From Holosporales bacterium (GTDB taxonomy: Bacteria > Pseudomonadota > Alphaproteobacteria > Paracaedibacterales > UBA11393): a DNA stretch of 18,483 nt. Where the stretch lies: positions 1,721 to 20,203 of the forward strand of contig DPKF01000127.1 of assembly GCA_003542655.1 (NCBI GenBank), read 5' to 3'. Made by a program: the position numbers and the translations under genes. This document shows positions 15,828 to 18,483 of this stretch, one piece after another. The notes below the pieces were generated by a model. That model was not told the origin of the DNA. It ran no database searches and was given only the letters and a program-made list of their open reading frames with translations. Numbering within the stretch: the stretch's first letter is position 1; each line of letters starts with the position of its first letter.

Positions 15828-16598
15828 ATGTATCGTGTTTCATTCAGTGTTACCCATCTTAGCTTTTGTATTCAAAAATATTTTTGCATTTTGCTGTCAG
15901 TTGTGTTGATTTGGCCGCAGATTGTGGAAGCTAATAGTGTTCCAAGCGATATTTCACCAACACTACTTGTGCATGGGATAGATAACTATATTCTCTATCG
16001 ACTCGGCCAATTTCATGAAAAAAAAAGAGGAATAGAAGATGCTTTAAACTTTTATGAATTATGTTACGATGCCTCTAATCACGAGGCTTTCTATAAACTG
16101 AGTACACAACGTCCTCGAGGAGATGATTGCATTCTCATACGAGATTATGACTGTCTTTCTCAATTGGTGAGTTTAGATAATATAAGGGGTTCGTATCTTA
16201 TGGGTCGTTTATACAAAAATGAGAAAAGAGATCTACATACGTTAAGAACGCTTAGAGCACGAGGCGTTATTAATGAAAAGATGGACGATGCAGCAGCTGT
16301 ACAATATCTAAGGGAACAATCTGATCATCTTTATCGCTTAGCCGCAGGACATAGACGCACTTCCCAAAGCATAGCCATTAGCTTACGTGAATCGCGCGAA
16401 GCTGTTCATGATTTTTTCACCAAACGTCAGTTATTAGAAGAAGAATTAAAGTATTGGAAAATTGCAGCCCGTGGCGTAGCCGGTACAGAAGATGAGGCGA
16501 TAAGCAAGGTGGAATCCGCCCAAGAAAACATCGCAAAAATTGAGGCCTATTTGCATCAATTAGCGCGCCCAGAGCTTGAATCGAGGGACAACCTATGA
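15828..16598 (+). CDS. Exported Sel1/TPR-like partner protein
   Basis: 256 residues. I chose ATG 15828, with AGG 7 bases upstream, over the in-frame TTG at 15822. The N-terminus has a basic/polar stretch then a hydrophobic core (about 19-31) ending in V-E-A-N, a long signal peptide. Residues about 45-245 form a helical TPR/Sel1-like module matching the C-terminal 210 residues of the protein at 10911: KLSTQR at 90-95, L-Y-K-N at 128-131, LEEELKYW at 203-210, V-E-S-A-x-E-N-I at 228-235. It is thus a stand-alone version of that tail without the ankyrin and LRR parts. Its stop overlaps the next gene's start by 4 bp (ATGA), implying translational coupling with the kinase-like protein, as expected for partners made together. 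Confidence 0.78.
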   Translation: MYRVSFSVTHLSFCIQKYFCILLSVVLIWPQIVEANSVPSDISPTLLVHGIDNYILYRLGQFHEKKRGIEDALNFYELCYDASNHEAFYKLSTQRPRGDDCILIRDYDCLSQLVSLDNIRGSYLMGRLYKNEKRDLHTLRTLRARGVINEKMDDAAAVQYLREQSDHLYRLAAGHRRTSQSIAISLRESREAVHDFFTKRQLLEEELKYWKIAARGVAGTEDEAISKVESAQENIAKIEAYLHQLARPELESRDNL

Positions 16599-18483
16599 TT
16601 CGCTGTCCCTATAAACAACGTGTTGTCTCTTTACTTGTTCTTTGGAGTTTGTCACTTCAATGGATTTACGCTGTTACTAGTGAAAGCGTTCAAAACGACT
16701 TAGCTGATTTCAGATTAAGAGTTGCTCACTCTATGGAAGGGGAACTGGATTGGATAAAGATGGTCAAAGAAGAGATTGACCAGTATCATACCACTTCCAA
16801 AACGCGCGCGTTAGAAGATGTTTTTTCACACATTGATTATCCCGCACTTCTTCTTAAACGATCCATAGCTCCTCATGTTTCAACAGATCAGTTTCTAAAA
16901 AGCATTATGGATCCTTCTGATATGCATGCCATTTTAGAAGTCGAGAGAAAAATAGAGACTGTTTGTCAAACCTCACTCCAGCCTGGCCTCAAAGCCTCTT
17001 TTCAACAGTTAAAAGCGTTTTACCAACAGTTTCGAGAGTCGTTGGTCAGGCTTTCTTTAGAAGACCGTTTAATTGTTTTGAGAGAGACTGTGACTACCTA
17101 TAGTTTTCCAGGATCAACTTTATATGCCGTTTCTTCTGATATTGCCCGTGATAGACGTAACATCACACAATATGGTAGCCAACAAAAACCCCCTGAAGGA
17201 AGTAGCAATCATATTGCGATTTCCAGAAACGGATTTTATTTTAAGGGAGATAACAGTCATACCGTGATAAAACCTTCACTCGAAAGTGGTCTTTACGCGT
17301 TGCATCGATTTTTCTTGGGAGAAAAGGGGGTTATTCCTTCAAGTGTCATGATTCTACATAATCTTCCTATCTTGGAATCCTGCAAGGAGAAAATCCGGGG
17401 GAAATTTAGTCTTGAGGTGATTGCGACACCCCCTCAAAAAACATACCAACAATATTTTGCCCAGAACCCCGGCCATAATGCAACATTTCAATGGACTCAT
17501 AACGCTTACGCCCTTCAAGTGTCCCAAGAAGTCACAGGACAACGATTAGATGCTTATTTAGAGATTCAGGATGATCAAGACATAATTGAAAAGCTTGAAA
17601 TTCTTGATGAAGAGAGTTTCAGTACCCTTGTATTGAGCAGTTTATTAACACGACAAGGAGATTATAAACCGCATAACATTATGGTTGATCCTAACAACTG
17701 TCTTGTGGGGATAGATAATGATGCGGTCTTTCAATCGGTATTTAGGAAAAATAAGAAGCATTTTTCACTCGGTCTTAAAAACATCCTTTATTTTTTTACG
17801 CCTCTTATGGACAAACCCATTCATTCTAGTGTTCGAAAACACCTTATGATGCATCCCTCTTTGTCTTTTCTTCAATGGGTGTGTTTTATTGATACACAAA
17901 ATCATCTATATGAGAAATTAAAGCCTCTTTTGAAGGAACCCCAAAGCTTATCGCTGACTTTCCCTGCTGGAACTTTGGCTCAGTTATACAATGATGTTAA
18001 AAAGATTGTTAGTTATCTTCACGATGAACCAACCTTAACGCATAACCAACTGTTTAAAAGGATTTATCCTGCGGCCTGGGAATGTTACCAGAAGATAGGG
18101 AAAGATAAGGACCCACTGACGGCTTTAGAGATTTTATGGCATACAGATTTAGATGAATCTGTAAACTTATCCGTTAGCAAAGAGGGGAGTACATTCCTGA
18201 GAGCATTGATTGAACAAGAAGCGAGGAGGGATGCTGAAGAAACAGAATCGATCACCGATCCAAAAGTGAATGATATGATCAACCGCATTTTATCTGATCT
18301 TTCCTTAGAGGAGATTGAAGCCTGTTCTCCTGATGTCCTGAGCGATGTCTTTTGTGGAATTTCTTCTTGTTTTGGGGAAGAATGCTTGTCACATTTAAAC
18401 CCTCAATGGAAGGAAAAGAACGAGTTAGAAACCCTTTTTCTTTTAAAGATTCTTCAAAGCGGAAGCTGTCAAGGAAGTTGTCG
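16595..18483 (+). CDS. Exported kinase-like protein, paralogue of 13248 gene (3' end outside window)
   Basis: The frame is open from ATG 16595 to the window end (629 codons), so the gene is truncated by the window, not broken. Residues 1-26 are a signal peptide. The core at about 205-400 repeats the motifs of the gene at 13248: Y-F-K with Lys217, S-L-E-S-G-L-Y with Glu230, GDYKPHN (355-361) and G-I-D-N-D (372-376). The preceding region is also alike (F-Q-Q-L-K-A-F-Y-Q-Q-F-R-E-S). GDYKPHN is close to the HGDxKPxN loop of aminoglycoside-phosphotransferase/kinase folds, which strengthens the kinase reading for both. No LRRs are seen in the visible part; whether they follow is unknown. A start overlapping the upstream stop (ATGA) indicates translational coupling. 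Confidence 0.78.
   Translation, partial: MIRCPYKQRVVSLLVLWSLSLQWIYAVTSESVQNDLADFRLRVAHSMEGELDWIKMVKEEIDQYHTTSKTRALEDVFSHIDYPALLLKRSIAPHVSTDQFLKSIMDPSDMHAILEVERKIETVCQTSLQPGLKASFQQLKAFYQQFRESLVRLSLEDRLIVLRETVTTYSFPGSTLYAVSSDIARDRRNITQYGSQQKPPEGSSNHIAISRNGFYFKGDNSHTVIKPSLESGLYALHRFFLGEKGVIPSSVMILHNLPILESCKEKIRGKFSLEVIATPPQKTYQQYFAQNPGHNATFQWTHNAYALQVSQEVTGQRLDAYLEIQDDQDIIEKLEILDEESFSTLVLSSLLTRQGDYKPHNIMVDPNNCLVGIDNDAVFQSVFRKNKKHFSLGLKNILYFFTPLMDKPIHSSVRKHLMMHPSLSFLQWVCFIDTQNHLYEKLKPLLKEPQSLSLTFPAGTLAQLYNDVKKIVSYLHDEPTLTHNQLFKRIYPAAWECYQKIGKDKDPLTALEILWHTDLDESVNLSVSKEGSTFLRALIEQEARRDAEETESITDPKVNDMINRILSDLSLEEIEACSPDVLSDVFCGISSCFGEECLSHLNPQWKEKNELETLFLLKILQSGSCQGSC

Overview
The window is AT-rich and gene-sparse in places. 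It carries a set of eukaryote-like exported proteins with leucine-rich repeat (LRR), ankyrin, Sel1/TPR-like, patatin and kinase-like modules, mixed with Fic, pRiA4b and AAA-ATPase accessory genes and decayed insertion sequences. This mix is typical of an obligate intracellular bacterium. A Holosporales/Rickettsiales-like alphaproteobacterial endosymbiont of amoebae or other protists (Paracaedibacter/Odyssella type) is my best guess. That is an inference from gene content, not from a marker gene.

Left part, 1-6098 (accessory, scarred by mobile DNA). The window opens in the C-terminus of a Fic-family protein. Next comes a divergent pair: a patatin-like phospholipase with a signal peptide and an unusual 100-residue insert holding 21 cysteines (minus strand), and an exported protein of unknown function (plus strand), with divergent candidate promoters overlapping in the 82 bp between them. 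The exported protein's stop codon touches the terminal repeat of a truncated IS6-family element. A 26-bp imperfect direct repeat occurs once on each side of this pair, the right copy sitting where the IS6 remnant breaks off. A pRiA4b ORF-3 family gene and an AAA ATPase (archaeal ATPase plus DUF234, with a PD-(D/E)XK-like C-terminus) follow. The ATPase gene lies between two degenerate copies of a non-coding, hairpin-forming element. The 750 bp after it hold further inverted repeats and no convincing gene.

Right part, 6099-18483 (all plus strand). Five consecutive genes encode proteins with N-terminal signal sequences. The first is a 1550-residue LRR protein with about 18 repeats; five adjacent repeats are exact-length 93-bp DNA copies, two of them almost identical. 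The other four form two pairs. In pair 1 (10911-15629) a protein with ankyrin-like repeats, an LRR-like stretch and a Sel1/TPR-like tail is followed after 9 bp by a protein with a kinase-like core and C-terminal LRRs. In pair 2 (15828 to the window end) a short protein that is essentially the same Sel1/TPR-like tail overlaps by 4 bp a second protein with the same kinase-like core; that gene runs off the window.

The most interesting reading is that these pairs are a duplicated two-gene cassette: an exported helical partner coupled to an exported, divergent kinase-like enzyme (motifs FK, E, D-x-K-P-x-N, I-D-N-D). They may act on the host cell. The pairing and motifs are seen in the sequence; kinase activity and host targeting are inferred.
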